64,000 nt of DNA from CAYTGR01 sp964437445 (GCA_964437445.1 CAYTGR010000008.1:45453-109452), one strand, 5' to 3'; positions 33,774 through 42,107 are shown, counted from the stretch's first letter. Notes: generated by a model from the letters alone, not told the origin. Program-made: numbers and translations.

Positions 33774-34679
33774 ATGGAGACTACACTACTGATTCCGGCC
33801 CTGCTGGGCGCGGCGGGGATTTTCCTGGCCTACGCCGGGTTGGTGTTCCCGCCGTCACTCCGGCTCCAGCGCGCCGGCGGCGGCCCGCTGGCCGCGTTGC
33901 AACGCCGCCTGGACGCGGCCGAGTTGCCCATCGCGGCATCCGAGTTCGCCCTCACCATCGGCGGCGTGGCGCTGGTCATGGGGGTGGTTGGCCTGGCGCT
34001 GGGCGCGCCGGCGCTGGCCGCCGCCGGTGCCGTGCTGGCCCCGCTGCTGCTCTGGCAGCAGTTAGAGGCCAAACGCGATCAGTTCCGCGAGGCCTATGCC
34101 GATAGCCTGGCCGAGGTCGTCTCGCTGCTCCGCGAAGGCTTTGCCGCCACCGGGGCGCTGCGCGACGCCTTTTTCAACGCCATCGAGAACGGCCCCGATC
34201 CAGCCGCCGCCGACTTCCGCGACGCCTGGACCCGCCACGACCTGGGTGAGGAACTGGACGACGCTTTTGCGCCGGTGCTGGCCCGTCGGCGCGACCCATA
34301 CCTTAGTATGGTCGCCGAGGCCCTGACGCTCAAGCAACAGCAGGGCGGCAACGCCGGGGAGGTGCTCCTGGGGCTGGAGCTGATGATCCGCGATCAGACC
34401 GCGCTGCGCAAGGAGATCGCGGCCAAACAGAGCCAGGCCCGCATTGAGGCGACCATCGTCAGCCTCGCGCCGGTCGGCTTTTTCCTGCTGCTCAAGGTCC
34501 TGCCCTGGATGCGGGGCTACGAGCAGGGCTTCTACTCTACCGCGCTGGGCCAGGGGGTGCTGTTGGGGGCGCTGGTCTTTTCGGTCCTCGCCTACGTGCT
34601 CTCGCGCCGGCTGGCGACCAAAGGGCTGACGTTGGAGGTCAAAGAAGTGACGACGACGCTACGGGAGGTGCCGGTATGA
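33774..34679 (+). CDS. tadB: Tad inner-membrane platform protein TadB
   Basis: 301 aa. N-terminal membrane helix, a second hydrophobic stretch near 60-90, a type II secretion F-like cytosolic domain (AEVVSLLREGFAATGALRDAF, VAEALTLKQQQGGN) and two C-terminal helices (about 225-245, 260-285). TadB and TadC form the platform turned by CpaF. 4-bp overlap with tadC. Confidence 0.85.
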   Translation: METTLLIPALLGAAGIFLAYAGLVFPPSLRLQRAGGGPLAALQRRLDAAELPIAASEFALTIGGVALVMGVVGLALGAPALAAAGAVLAPLLLWQQLEAKRDQFREAYADSLAEVVSLLREGFAATGALRDAFFNAIENGPDPAAADFRDAWTRHDLGEELDDAFAPVLARRRDPYLSMVAEALTLKQQQGGNAGEVLLGLELMIRDQTALRKEIAAKQSQARIEATIVSLAPVGFFLLLKVLPWMRGYEQGFYSTALGQGVLLGALVFSVLAYVLSRRLATKGLTLEVKEVTTTLREVPV

Positions 34680-35584
34680 CACCGCTGCTTTGGCTGTTGG
34701 GGCTGGTGGCGGCCAGCGGGGTAGCCCTGGCCGTGGAGGCGCTGTTCCCGCGCCCGGTGCGCCTGACGCTCACCGCCGCCGACGAGCGGACGCTGCTACC
34801 CCGGCTCCTGGACTCGTTTTTCACCCCCGCCGCGCAGCGCCTGGCGCGCATCGGCCGGCGGGACTGGACGGCGCAGCGCACTGATCTGGCGCTGCGTCTG
34901 GCCCGCGCCGGCTACCCGCCGCCTTTCACCACGCCTGAAGCGGTGTTGGGCTACCGGGCCTTCACCGCCGCGTTGTTCGCCGGGCTGGCCGGGGTTTTTC
35001 TGCTGGTTATGACCCTGATTTTGGGCGGCGGCGGTCTGGGCGGCCTGGCCCTGCCGATTATGCTCGGCCTGGCCGCGTTGGGCTGGCGGATGCCGGACCA
35101 GACGCTCAAAAACGCGGAGTCTCAACGCCGCGAGCAGTTGACGCTGGACGCCGCGTCGGCCCTGGATCGCCTGGCGATCTTCATCTCCGGCGGCTTCGCG
35201 CTGCCGATGGCGCTCCGCGAGTTGGCCGAGCGGCCCGGCGGGGCCTGGATCGGGGAGTTCCGCCAGGTGGCCGCCGATTACGCGGTGAACGGTGACTTCA
35301 CCGCCGCGCTGGGCCGCGCCGGGTCGCGCAGCGGCGGGCTGCCCGAAATCACCCGCGTCACCGAGCGGCTCAAGGCGGCTTACGAGATGGGCGGCGGCGG
35401 GCTGGCGGTGTCGCTGCGCCGGATGGCCGTAGAGGCGCGCACCCGCATCCGCCTGGTCATCACCGAGCGCGGGTACAAAAATGCCGTTATGATGGTCATC
35501 CCCGCCTTTTTTGCCATCATCGCCATCGCGCTCATCCTCATCGCCCCCGGCGCTGCGCAGATGCTCTGGATCCTCGGCGGGTGA
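34676..35584 (+). CDS. tadC: Tad inner-membrane platform protein TadC
   Basis: 302 aa, GSPF-type. Hydrophobic segments near 1-20, 95-140 and 270-300; the cytosolic part carries ASALDRLAIFISGGFALPMA and GGGGLAVSLRRMA. Paralogue of TadB and next to it, as in other Tad loci. Followed by the repeat spacer and the Flp pilin gene. Confidence 0.85.
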   Translation: MTPLLWLLGLVAASGVALAVEALFPRPVRLTLTAADERTLLPRLLDSFFTPAAQRLARIGRRDWTAQRTDLALRLARAGYPPPFTTPEAVLGYRAFTAALFAGLAGVFLLVMTLILGGGGLGGLALPIMLGLAALGWRMPDQTLKNAESQRREQLTLDAASALDRLAIFISGGFALPMALRELAERPGGAWIGEFRQVAADYAVNGDFTAALGRAGSRSGGLPEITRVTERLKAAYEMGGGGLAVSLRRMAVEARTRIRLVITERGYKNAVMMVIPAFFAIIAIALILIAPGAAQMLWILGG

Positions 35585-35701
35585 GCAGAGAAGGCGGAAG
35601 GATGAAGGCGGAAGGATGAAGACTGGCTGATTCTTGATTCTTGATTCTCTGATTCTCTGATTCTTGATTCTCTGATTCTCTGATTCTTTAAGGAGGACAC
35701 G
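35585..35701. repeat. Microsatellite-like spacer upstream of the Flp pilin
   Basis: Two copies of GGCGGAAGGATGAA, then about 12 runs of (T)GATTCTT or GATTCTCT words, then TTAAGGAGGACACG as pilin RBS. The mixed 7- and 8-bp periods look like slippage products. The GGATGAAGGCGGAAGGATGAA block recurs at 36303-36329. Confidence 0.75.
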
Positions 35702-35857
35702 ATGTTGCGGAAAGAAAATCGTCACGGACAAGGGTATGTGGAGTACGTGGTGCTGCTGGGGGCGGTGCTGGTCATCGCCGCCATTGTAGTCGCCACCATC
35801 CGCCTGGTCGGCAACGTGTACGAACGCCAGCAAGGTCGCATTCAGGCGTTGCCGTAA
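35702..35857 (+). CDS. flp: Flp-type pilin (51 aa)
   Basis: 51 aa behind AAGGAGGA. A short basic leader ends in GQGYVEY, then a hydrophobic helix (VVLLGAVLVIAAIVVAT). The Gly-x-x-x-x-Glu spacing is that of Flp prepilins cleaved by TadV-type peptidases, with Glu at +5 and Tyr beside it. Size and place next to tadC and tadE fit the major Flp subunit. Easily missed because of its length. Confidence 0.75.
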   Translation: MLRKENRHGQGYVEYVVLLGAVLVIAAIVVATIRLVGNVYERQQGRIQALP

Positions 35858-35869
35858 GCGGGGGGCCGC

Positions 35870-36301
35870 ATGATACGTCGTCAACGCCGGGGACAGGGCT
35901 ATCTGGAGTTCGTGCTGATCCTGCCAGGGCTGCTGCTGCTGACCTTCCTGATCTGGGAGTTCGCCTACTTCTGGTGGGCGCGGCAGGTGACGGCCACCGC
36001 CACCTTTGAGGCCGCGCGCCAGGTGGCGGTGGGGCGCTCCACCGAGTACGGCTACGCCACCTACCACGCCGTGCTGCGCACCGGCCTGGGCCGGATGGCC
36101 GCGGAAACGGACGCCGGCGCGCAGTTCCGGTTGGTGGTGCAGCCGGCTTACCGGGCCGTCTGGGCGCAGTCTAACGTCCCCTATCACTGGCCCACTGGCC
36201 TGGGGGCGCTCATGGGCGGTTCTATGAATCTGACGCTGCCTGCCTCGGCGTTCTTTCGCCTGGAGCAGTTCCAGCCGGGGCCTCCGGACCGCTTTGAATA
36301 A
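35870..36301 (+). CDS. tadE: TadE-like pseudopilin
   Basis: 143 aa. Starts IRRQRRGQGYLEFVLILPGL, the TadE signature with prepilin-type G...E site and hydrophobic helix (about 12-32), then an extracytoplasmic domain. Known role: minor pilus component processed by the prepilin peptidase. It follows the Flp pilin after 12 bp. Confidence 0.8.
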   Translation: MIRRQRRGQGYLEFVLILPGLLLLTFLIWEFAYFWWARQVTATATFEAARQVAVGRSTEYGYATYHAVLRTGLGRMAAETDAGAQFRLVVQPAYRAVWAQSNVPYHWPTGLGALMGGSMNLTLPASAFFRLEQFQPGPPDRFE

Positions 36302-36325
36302 AGGATGAAGGATGAAGGCGGAAGG

Positions 36326-36745
36326 ATGAAAAAACTACGTCTGGGGCTGACGGTCGTCCTGTTGGGCCTCCTGGTGTGGGCCGGCAGTGGTCTGGCGCGC
36401 GCCGAGAGCGCGCCCCGGTGCGGCGCTGAGCGCGAGCGCAACGACACGGCTACCACTGCGCAGCCCCTGACCGGCTGTGTGCGCGGGGCGCTCGCGGGGG
36501 GCCTGGACCAGGACTGGTATCGCCTGACCGCGACTGCGCCGCTGACGCTGACGCTCCAGGGCCTGGGCGATGTGGACCTGTACCTCTATGCTCAGCCGGC
36601 GGCCCGACCCCTGGCCGCTGCCGAGTCGGCGGCGAACGGGGAGTCTCTGCCGGTCGCGCCGGGAGATTACTACGTGCTGGTGCAGCCCGGCCTGGGGGTC
36701 GGCAGCGCCTATACCCTGACCGCTGAGCCGGGGAGGCGCCCATGA
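36326..36745 (+). CDS. Secreted PPC-domain protein
   Basis: 139 aa from the ATG inside GGCGGAAGGATGAA; the repeat itself supplies the RBS. Signal peptide (about 1-25) followed by a single pre-peptidase C-terminal (PPC)-type beta domain: ERERNDTATTAQPL, GGLDQDWYRL, LTLTLQGLGDVDLYLY, PGDYYVLVQPG. PPC domains are usually carried at the end of proteases; a free-standing one in a pilus operon suggests a binding or tip role. ATGA-type overlap with the next gene. Confidence 0.7.
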   Translation: MKKLRLGLTVVLLGLLVWAGSGLARAESAPRCGAERERNDTATTAQPLTGCVRGALAGGLDQDWYRLTATAPLTLTLQGLGDVDLYLYAQPAARPLAAAESAANGESLPVAPGDYYVLVQPGLGVGSAYTLTAEPGRRP

Positions 36746-37158
36746 TCCGCCGTCGCCGTGTACGCGGTCAGGCTTACGTGGAGTTCATCCTCGTTTTGCC
36801 GCTGCTGTTGCTGCTGGTGGCCGGGGTGATCGCCTTCGGCCAGGCGTTCTACGCCAAGCTGGCGGTGCAAGCCGCGGCCTGGTCCGCCGGTCGCCACGCG
36901 GTCGCCTCGCTCAACGCCACGCGCGGCACCCAGCAGGGCTACCTGGCGGCGCGTTACACGCTGACCGGCTTCGGCCTGCACCCGGAGACGGCCCAGGTGC
37001 AGGTGCAGAGCGGGACCTGGGGCCGCGCCACCGACGTGACGGTGCGCGTCTGCTATCCCATCCCGCGCCCGCCCGTGCCCTACGGCGACCGGCTCGTGCC
37101 GACCCGCGTCTGCGCGCAGCAAATCCTGCCCACCTATCGCTGGAAATCCCGGTGGTGA
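36742..37158 (+). CDS. Second TadE-like pseudopilin
   Basis: 138 aa. RRRVRGQAYVEFILVLPLLL shows the TadE-type leader with Gly/Glu site and membrane helix. The C-terminal domain has two Cys. A paralogue of the gene at 35870; Tad loci commonly hold two or three such minor pilins. Confidence 0.8.
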   Translation: MIRRRRVRGQAYVEFILVLPLLLLLVAGVIAFGQAFYAKLAVQAAAWSAGRHAVASLNATRGTQQGYLAARYTLTGFGLHPETAQVQVQSGTWGRATDVTVRVCYPIPRPPVPYGDRLVPTRVCAQQILPTYRWKSRW

Positions 37159-37176
37159 GCCCTGGATGATAAACCT

Positions 37177-37281
37177 GTGCCGCCGCCCTATACGCCGTGG
37201 GAGAACCTGCTCATCAAGATTATCCTGCTGGCGCTGCTGCTGGCGGCGTTTGCGCTGGCGCTCTACCTGCCGTTAGGCTGA
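37177..37281 (+). CDS. 34-aa single-pass membrane peptide
   Basis: GTG start, reads PPPYTPWENLLIKIILLALL and ends LALYLPLG. One transmembrane helix fills the C-terminal two thirds. It sits between two pilus genes with no other gene in the 130-bp spacer. No strong RBS, so translation is uncertain; codon pattern and helix make it plausible. Confidence 0.4.
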   Translation: MPPPYTPWENLLIKIILLALLLAAFALALYLPLG

Positions 37282-37290
37282 GAGGTACCG

Positions 37291-37719
37291 ATGCTGAGAC
37301 ACTCTACTCGTCGCGGTCAAGCCTTGCTCTGGGTGGTGATCCTGCTGCCGGTCTTCCTGGCGTTGACCGGCCTGGTGTTTGACGGCGGCCTGCTCTGGCA
37401 GCAGTATATGCGCGCGCGCTGGGCCGCCTCAGCGGCGGCCGTCGCGGCCGCTTCGGAGATTGACCCGGCTGTCTTTGCCCAGTCCGGGCGGCTGGTGTTG
37501 CGCCCCGGCGCGCTTAACGTCGCCGCTAACTATGCGGCGCGCAATGACCCGGAGTTGCACGTCACCGGGGTCGCCATTCTGTACGGGCGCTACATCCGCG
37601 TCCAGGCGTACACGGACGTGCAGCCGGTGTTTCTTTCTATTTTTGGAGTGGGCCCCCAGCGGCTCCCGGTCCGCGCCGTGGAACGGCCCGCCTGGGGGAT
37701 CGCCCGCGAGGGACAGTGA
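37291..37719 (+). CDS. tadG: TadG-like pilus assembly protein
   Basis: 142 aa. RRGQALLWVVILLPVFLALT is the Tad_N/TadG-type N-terminus with one membrane helix; the rest is a compact extracytoplasmic domain. Shorter than classical TadG (which has a von Willebrand domain), so a minimal version. GAGGTACCG upstream serves as RBS. Confidence 0.7.
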   Translation: MLRHSTRRGQALLWVVILLPVFLALTGLVFDGGLLWQQYMRARWAASAAAVAAASEIDPAVFAQSGRLVLRPGALNVAANYAARNDPELHVTGVAILYGRYIRVQAYTDVQPVFLSIFGVGPQRLPVRAVERPAWGIAREGQ

Positions 37720-37726
37720 GCCCACC

Positions 37727-37782
37727 GGTTACACCAGGTGACCGCCACCCGGAGTCCCGGATGCCGGTCACCTGGTGTAACC
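37727..37782. repeat. Perfect 18-bp inverted repeat after tadG
   Basis: 37727-37744 pairs with 37765-37782 without mismatch, 20-nt loop. No T-run follows. Likely an mRNA stem that ends or protects the pilin part of the transcript, or a cruciform site. Confidence 0.7.
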
Positions 37783-37813
37783 CAGGTTATCCCTATCTTA
37801 CTGGAGGTGTCTA

Positions 37814-38518
37814 ATGTCCCAAGTTCGTGTGAAGCCGGCTGGCTGGCTGGCGTTAGCGGTGTTGGTGGTGCTCGGGGTCAGTCTGCTCGGCCTGGCCGGG
37901 CGCGCGCTGTTCGGAGGTCGCCGGCAGCCGGTAGCGCTGCCGCCGACGCCGACGGCCGGCCCAGTCGCGCCCACGGCGGCTCCGACTGCCACTCCGGAGC
38001 CCGAGGCGGCCTGGACGACGTTCCGGGCAGCGGTCAACGCCTGCGATTCGCTGCCCGACCAGGGCGACGACCTGGCGTTGTATCCGCCTGACCTGGAGGC
38101 GCTGCGCGCTACCGCGCCGCAGCTCACTACGGATCAGGCCTGGTTGGCGCGGTGTGATGAGGGGTACAACCACTACACCCGGCTGTTGGTCACCTATGGC
38201 CCGCGCAACCTGGACTGCGCCGGCGACCGTTGTACCGCAGCGGTGGCCGTGACCAGTACCGGGGCGCTGACCTACTACGCTCCGTTCTGCGCCGCGCAAC
38301 CGGAACGCTGCCAGACCGGAGCCGCGCAATATCCCCACTACTACGCGCAGTGGCAGCAGCAGGGGGTGGCGATCATCCGCCCGCCCAGCTTCGCCGTGCC
38401 TGATCCGTTCCGGTTGGTGCAGGCCGTGCTCAGTTTTCAGGAGGGTACATGGCTCGTTACGCAGATTATCGTCACCGAGCTGCCGGCTACGCCGGCCGCC
38501 GCTACGCCGCAGCCTTAA
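37814..38518 (+). CDS. Membrane-anchored protein with Pro/Thr linker
   Basis: 234 aa behind GGAGGTG. Transmembrane helix (about 12-32), a Thr/Pro/Ala linker (about 40-65), then a soluble outer domain of about 165 residues with several Cys and a TAAVAVTSTGALTYYAPFC segment. No family recognised. It overlaps the next gene by 70 bp in another frame. Confidence 0.6.
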   Translation: MSQVRVKPAGWLALAVLVVLGVSLLGLAGRALFGGRRQPVALPPTPTAGPVAPTAAPTATPEPEAAWTTFRAAVNACDSLPDQGDDLALYPPDLEALRATAPQLTTDQAWLARCDEGYNHYTRLLVTYGPRNLDCAGDRCTAAVAVTSTGALTYYAPFCAAQPERCQTGAAQYPHYYAQWQQQGVAIIRPPSFAVPDPFRLVQAVLSFQEGTWLVTQIIVTELPATPAAATPQP

Positions 38519-40011
38519 CCGGCTTAGTTGTCCTGCTGGTAGCAGTCCTCGGACTGCTACCAGCTCCCACCCAGGCCCAGGAACCGCCGCCGCCCACCGT
38601 CGCGCCGCCGCCGCCGCCGTGCGACAATTGCGGGGTGCCGGGGGGACCGCCGCCCACTTGCGGGGCCTGTGACGTTAATCCGCCCTGCTTCAACCCATGC
38701 ATTGGCGGCCCGGGCGGTGAGAGCGGCGGGCCGGGGCAGCCGGGCAACCCAGGGCAGCCCGGGCAACCGGGTGAGCCGGGGAATCCCGGTCAGCCGGGGA
38801 ATCCGGCCACGCCGGCCCCCCGGCCGACCGTGGTCTGTCCGCCGGCCCTGCCCTGTCAGGGGGGGCGCTATCTCACCACCTGCATTGTAGGCAACGCCGA
38901 TGCGATTATGCCCGGTTGTACCGACGGGGCGGTGGTTACCTGGTGGGAAGTGGGCCAGGTCTCCTACGTCATCGCTGCCCGCTGCGCCAACCCGGGCGAA
39001 TGCCAGCGGGTCACGCCCACGCCGCGCCCGCCGCAGCCGCCGGCGCCGGACTGGCCGTGCAACACCCCGCCGTCGGTGAGCGGGGGGCAACTCATCCAGG
39101 TGTGTAACACCCGCTGGCCGGGCTGGAACCTGGACGTGCCGGTCTGGATTCCCCCTGCTGAGGTGCGCCGCAATCCCTGGCCGCGGTCGCTGGTGGGTCT
39201 GAGCACCCAACTGTGCTTCATCCAGGCCCCGGACAATGAGGCGTTCTCGCAGAACAGGGCGCTGCCCTGCGCCGTGGACTACGGTGCCAGCTATACCCAG
39301 GACACCTTGCCGACCTGCCCGGCGCCCACCGGGCAGACCGGCGCGGGGACGCGGGTTAACTTCCAAATCGGCGCGGCCTGGCGGCGCTGGACGCCGGCTA
39401 AGGGCGCGATTTTCGGGTTTACGCCCCCGGCGGAGTTGCTCTGGCGCATCCCCGACCGCACCGGCGACGTGACGCTGCCCGGCCGGTGCGTGGCGCACAC
39501 GTTTGAGACCTCCTCCTGGGGCCTGGGGCAAAACGGCCCGACCTGGAACCCCCAATGTCAGGACCGCGATTGTTCCTGCGACGAGCGGGTCTCCTGTTGG
39601 GATACCGAGGCGTACCAGGTGCAGTTGCAGACCTGGTGGTACCCGGAGTATACCTTCCGCTACGACGAGCTGCAATGCACCGCCCAGGGGCAGTCCGATT
39701 GCTTCTGCCGCGGCGAGGGTGCGCCGGGGGGTGTGCCGGGCGCGTCGGAGTGCGACCATCGCCCGGCCTATTGCCCAGCCCCGGCCTGGTGGGGCAGTAT
39801 CCCGGTGTGTAGCGAGTATCGCTGGCGCCAAGTCACTGAGCCGTGGACCAAGTACGACCTGTCCAAGCTGGGCTACCAGCCGGTGATCCCCTGGTTCCTG
39901 GTGCGCAGCGGCGGTATGACCCCGGAGGGCCAACCCTGCGGCAGCCTGGGGCCTGGTATGGGCAGTGTGCCCGTGCCGGTCATCGAAGTTCAGCCGGCGG
40001 GAGTGCCGTGA
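38449..40011 (+). CDS. Cysteine-rich secreted protein with collagen-like stretch
   Basis: 520 aa. Signal peptide (about 1-43, cleavage after TQAQ), Pro/Cys-rich part, collagen-like Gly-X-Y run (about 88-121: GGPGQPGNPGQPGQPGEPG), then a large domain with more than 25 cysteines and many Trp, including SCDERVSCWDTEAYQ and CFCRGEG. No family recognised. Extracellular, probably disulphide-bonded; it may be a surface or sheath component. Its stop overlaps the next start (TGATG). Confidence 0.65.
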   Translation: MARYADYRHRAAGYAGRRYAAALTGLVVLLVAVLGLLPAPTQAQEPPPPTVAPPPPPCDNCGVPGGPPPTCGACDVNPPCFNPCIGGPGGESGGPGQPGNPGQPGQPGEPGNPGQPGNPATPAPRPTVVCPPALPCQGGRYLTTCIVGNADAIMPGCTDGAVVTWWEVGQVSYVIAARCANPGECQRVTPTPRPPQPPAPDWPCNTPPSVSGGQLIQVCNTRWPGWNLDVPVWIPPAEVRRNPWPRSLVGLSTQLCFIQAPDNEAFSQNRALPCAVDYGASYTQDTLPTCPAPTGQTGAGTRVNFQIGAAWRRWTPAKGAIFGFTPPAELLWRIPDRTGDVTLPGRCVAHTFETSSWGLGQNGPTWNPQCQDRDCSCDERVSCWDTEAYQVQLQTWWYPEYTFRYDELQCTAQGQSDCFCRGEGAPGGVPGASECDHRPAYCPAPAWWGSIPVCSEYRWRQVTEPWTKYDLSKLGYQPVIPWFLVRSGGMTPEGQPCGSLGPGMGSVPVPVIEVQPAGVP

Positions 40012-40634
40012 TGGACCTCCCGGCCTGGTTGCGCCAGCCGGGTCCGGCGACGGCGCTGCTGTGGGTTGGCGCGGCCGGCCTGAGCGGCGCGTACCTGACC
40101 GCCGCCTGGCAGGATTTGCGCCGGCGCACGCTCGCGCTGGGGCCGCTGCTGCTGCTGAGCCTGGCCGCCGTCGGGGGGCACTCAGTGCTCTGGTGGGTGG
40201 TGATCGGCGTGACGTTTGCCTGGCCCGGGCGGCCGCAAACGCTGACGGCCCTGCTCCCGGTGTTGTTCGTGGTGGGTTGGGCCACCGGTGAGGTGGCCCC
40301 GGTGCTGGCCCTGACCGCCGGTATCCTGGCGTTGGCGCTCAACTGGTGGGGTGGCGCGGATAGTGCGCTGCTGGCTATCCTGGCGCTGCGCTACGGCCTG
40401 TTCGGCCTGTTGGCCGGCGCTATCACCAGCGTTGTGTTTGGGCTGCTGTTCCTGGCGGCCCGGCGCGAGCTGGCCCGGTTGCGCCCGGTGGTGACTGAAA
40501 TGCTGGCCGCGCAGACGGTCTTCGTCGCCGGCCCCGGGGATCCGGCCGGCGAACTGCCCGCGGCCGTGCCGCTCGCCTGTGTGGGCGTAGTTATGGAAAT
40601 CGGTCTGGCCGCCGGCTGGCTGGCGTTGTTTTAG
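40011..40634 (+). CDS. tadV: TadV/CpaA-like prepilin peptidase
   Basis: 207 aa, about six hydrophobic segments. The A24-family aspartates are both visible: AAWQDLRRRTLA in the first cytosolic loop and NWWGGADSALLAIL in the second. The second motif reads GGAD instead of GxGD. Role: cleaves and perhaps methylates the Flp, TadE and TadG-type prepilins encoded upstream. Start chosen from the TGATG overlap. Confidence 0.7.
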   Translation: MDLPAWLRQPGPATALLWVGAAGLSGAYLTAAWQDLRRRTLALGPLLLLSLAAVGGHSVLWWVVIGVTFAWPGRPQTLTALLPVLFVVGWATGEVAPVLALTAGILALALNWWGGADSALLAILALRYGLFGLLAGAITSVVFGLLFLAARRELARLRPVVTEMLAAQTVFVAGPGDPAGELPAAVPLACVGVVMEIGLAAGWLALF

Positions 40635-40749
40635 GCACTGCATCAGCCATGGCCGGGCGCCGCCGCGCTCCGCTCAGCAATGGCCCGGCGCTCCGCAGAG
40701 CATCGGTTGGTTTTGTTCCTAACCTATTTAACTGACAAGGAGAAAAAAC

Positions 40750-41385
40750 ATGGCTAAGACTACGACTGTGGAGACCCCGGCGGTGCGCCGCTATCGGGTG
40801 GTGCTGACCCTGACCGAGAAAATGTTAGGGACGGTGGCGGGCGGGACGCTGTACAGCGACTACATCGCCAGCAAGGCTATGGGCGACGTGGACGACGAAC
40901 TGGCGACCGCGCCGGCGGTGGCCAACGGCGCGACCGGCTTCCACACGCTGGAGGACGGGACGCGCATCCTCTACAACTATGTGCTCAAGGGCTTTTTCAA
41001 AGACGCCTGTAGTATGCTGAGAAGGGTACCGGGGACCAAGTCAGCCGGTCTCACGGCGTTCAAAAAGCTGATTGATGGCCTCGTGTTCATCACCCCGCGC
41101 CAAATCCGGTTGGAACTGCCGCCGGACCCCGACCTGACGCCGCTGGAGCGCCCGCTGCGGGCGCAGACGGCGCAAGGCGAGCGCGTGGCGTTGGCCAAGT
41201 CGGAGACCGTCCCGGTGGGCACCCGGCTGGAGTTCACCCTGGAGGTCTGGGGAGACGAGCTCAGCCAGGGCGTGCTGCGCGAGTGGTTGGCCTACGGCAA
41301 GCACCGGGGCCTGGGCCAGTGGCGCAACGGTGGCTACGGCACGTTCGCGTTTGAGTTGACGCCGCTGGTAGGAGAGGGGGAGTAA
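40750..41385 (+). CDS. Conserved phage-type protein of unknown function
   Basis: 211 aa behind AAGGAGAAAAAAC. Resembles, from memory, a protein widespread in Firmicute phages and prophages with MLGTV...YSDYIASKA near the start, FKDACSMLRRVPGTKSA in the middle, RPLRAQTAQGERVALAKSET and a glycine-rich end HRGLGQWRNGGYG. The final loop is reminiscent of RAMP-type folds. It is unclear why it sits between a pilus and an adhesin gene; it may mark an old phage-derived insertion. It lies one base before the next gene. Confidence 0.6.
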   Translation: MAKTTTVETPAVRRYRVVLTLTEKMLGTVAGGTLYSDYIASKAMGDVDDELATAPAVANGATGFHTLEDGTRILYNYVLKGFFKDACSMLRRVPGTKSAGLTAFKKLIDGLVFITPRQIRLELPPDPDLTPLERPLRAQTAQGERVALAKSETVPVGTRLEFTLEVWGDELSQGVLREWLAYGKHRGLGQWRNGGYGTFAFELTPLVGEGE

Positions 41386-41386
41386 C

Positions 41387-41695
41387 ATGGGAAAACGACG
41401 CTGGCACAAGCGATTGCGGCAGTTGTCGCTGCCGGTCATTGAATTCTATTTGGAGCGTGATCCAGAGCCGCTTTTTACTGAGTACATCAGAATGCCCATC
41501 CCCCGCGTGGGCGACACAATCATCTGGTGGGATACCGACGATAACGATATAGATCATGAGTGCCGGGCGCGGGTGACGCAGGTGGAATGGGGGCTGTGGT
41601 TTGACGGGAGGGGTTGCCATCGGGTAACGGTGCAACTGGAGTTGCAATCGGTGGATGGCCGGCCGCCGGCTGCGCCAGAGTCCGAGTCTGAGTAA
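41387..41695 (+). CDS. Hypothetical protein, 102 aa
   Basis: Two-base gap to the phage-type gene, so co-transcribed with it. Basic N-terminus, acidic end (PESESE). Central PRVGDTIIWWDTDDNDIDHECRARVTQVEW looks like a small beta-barrel. No family recognised; the close pairing with the previous gene suggests a joint role. Confidence 0.6.
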   Translation: MGKRRWHKRLRQLSLPVIEFYLERDPEPLFTEYIRMPIPRVGDTIIWWDTDDNDIDHECRARVTQVEWGLWFDGRGCHRVTVQLELQSVDGRPPAAPESESE

Positions 41696-41707
41696 GAGTA
41701 CCAGTCT

Positions 41708-41740
41708 CCCCCTGACCGGACCACCAGCCCGGTCAGGGGG
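41708..41740 (+). terminator. Stem-loop after the phage-type gene pair
   Basis: 12-bp perfect stem (41708-41719 with 41729-41740), 9-nt loop, 13 bp after the stop. No T-run, so it may be a partial terminator or an mRNA stabiliser inside the cluster. Confidence 0.5.
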
Positions 41741-41762
41741 GCACGGGGAGCAATGAGCAACT

Positions 41763-42107
41763 GTGACGAACGATTCCATAGCCACAACCGCCGCGCTGGA
41801 CCGCCTGGTGCAGGTCTGGCGCAGCCTCCATCCGCGCAGCACCGAGCAGCGAGTAGTGCTCTGGACGGCGGCCGAGCTGCGGCAGTTCTGTGCCTGGTGG
41901 CTGACGCTGCCGGAGGAGTTGCAGGAGACGGCCAGGCGGCAACTGGTGCTGACCTGGCAGAGCGGTCCAAACGGCCCGACCGAAGCCCTGTCTCTGGCCC
42001 AGGTGTTGGCCTGGCTCGGTTTCCGCGAGCCGGCGCGGGTGCTGCGCCTGCTCCGGGAGTGGCAGACCACTACCACTGAAGACAACGACGTGGAGGGGGT
42101 GGCGTAA
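41763..42107 (+). CDS. Hypothetical protein, 114 aa
   Basis: GTG start; GGGGAG lies 15 bp upstream. All-helical, Trp/Leu/Arg-rich, soluble. No family recognised. The stop overlaps the next start (TAATG), so coupled. An alternative ATG frame at 41753 is judged a shadow because it has shorter, less typical sequence. Confidence 0.5.
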   Translation: MTNDSIATTAALDRLVQVWRSLHPRSTEQRVVLWTAAELRQFCAWWLTLPEELQETARRQLVLTWQSGPNGPTEALSLAQVLAWLGFREPARVLRLLREWQTTTTEDNDVEGVA

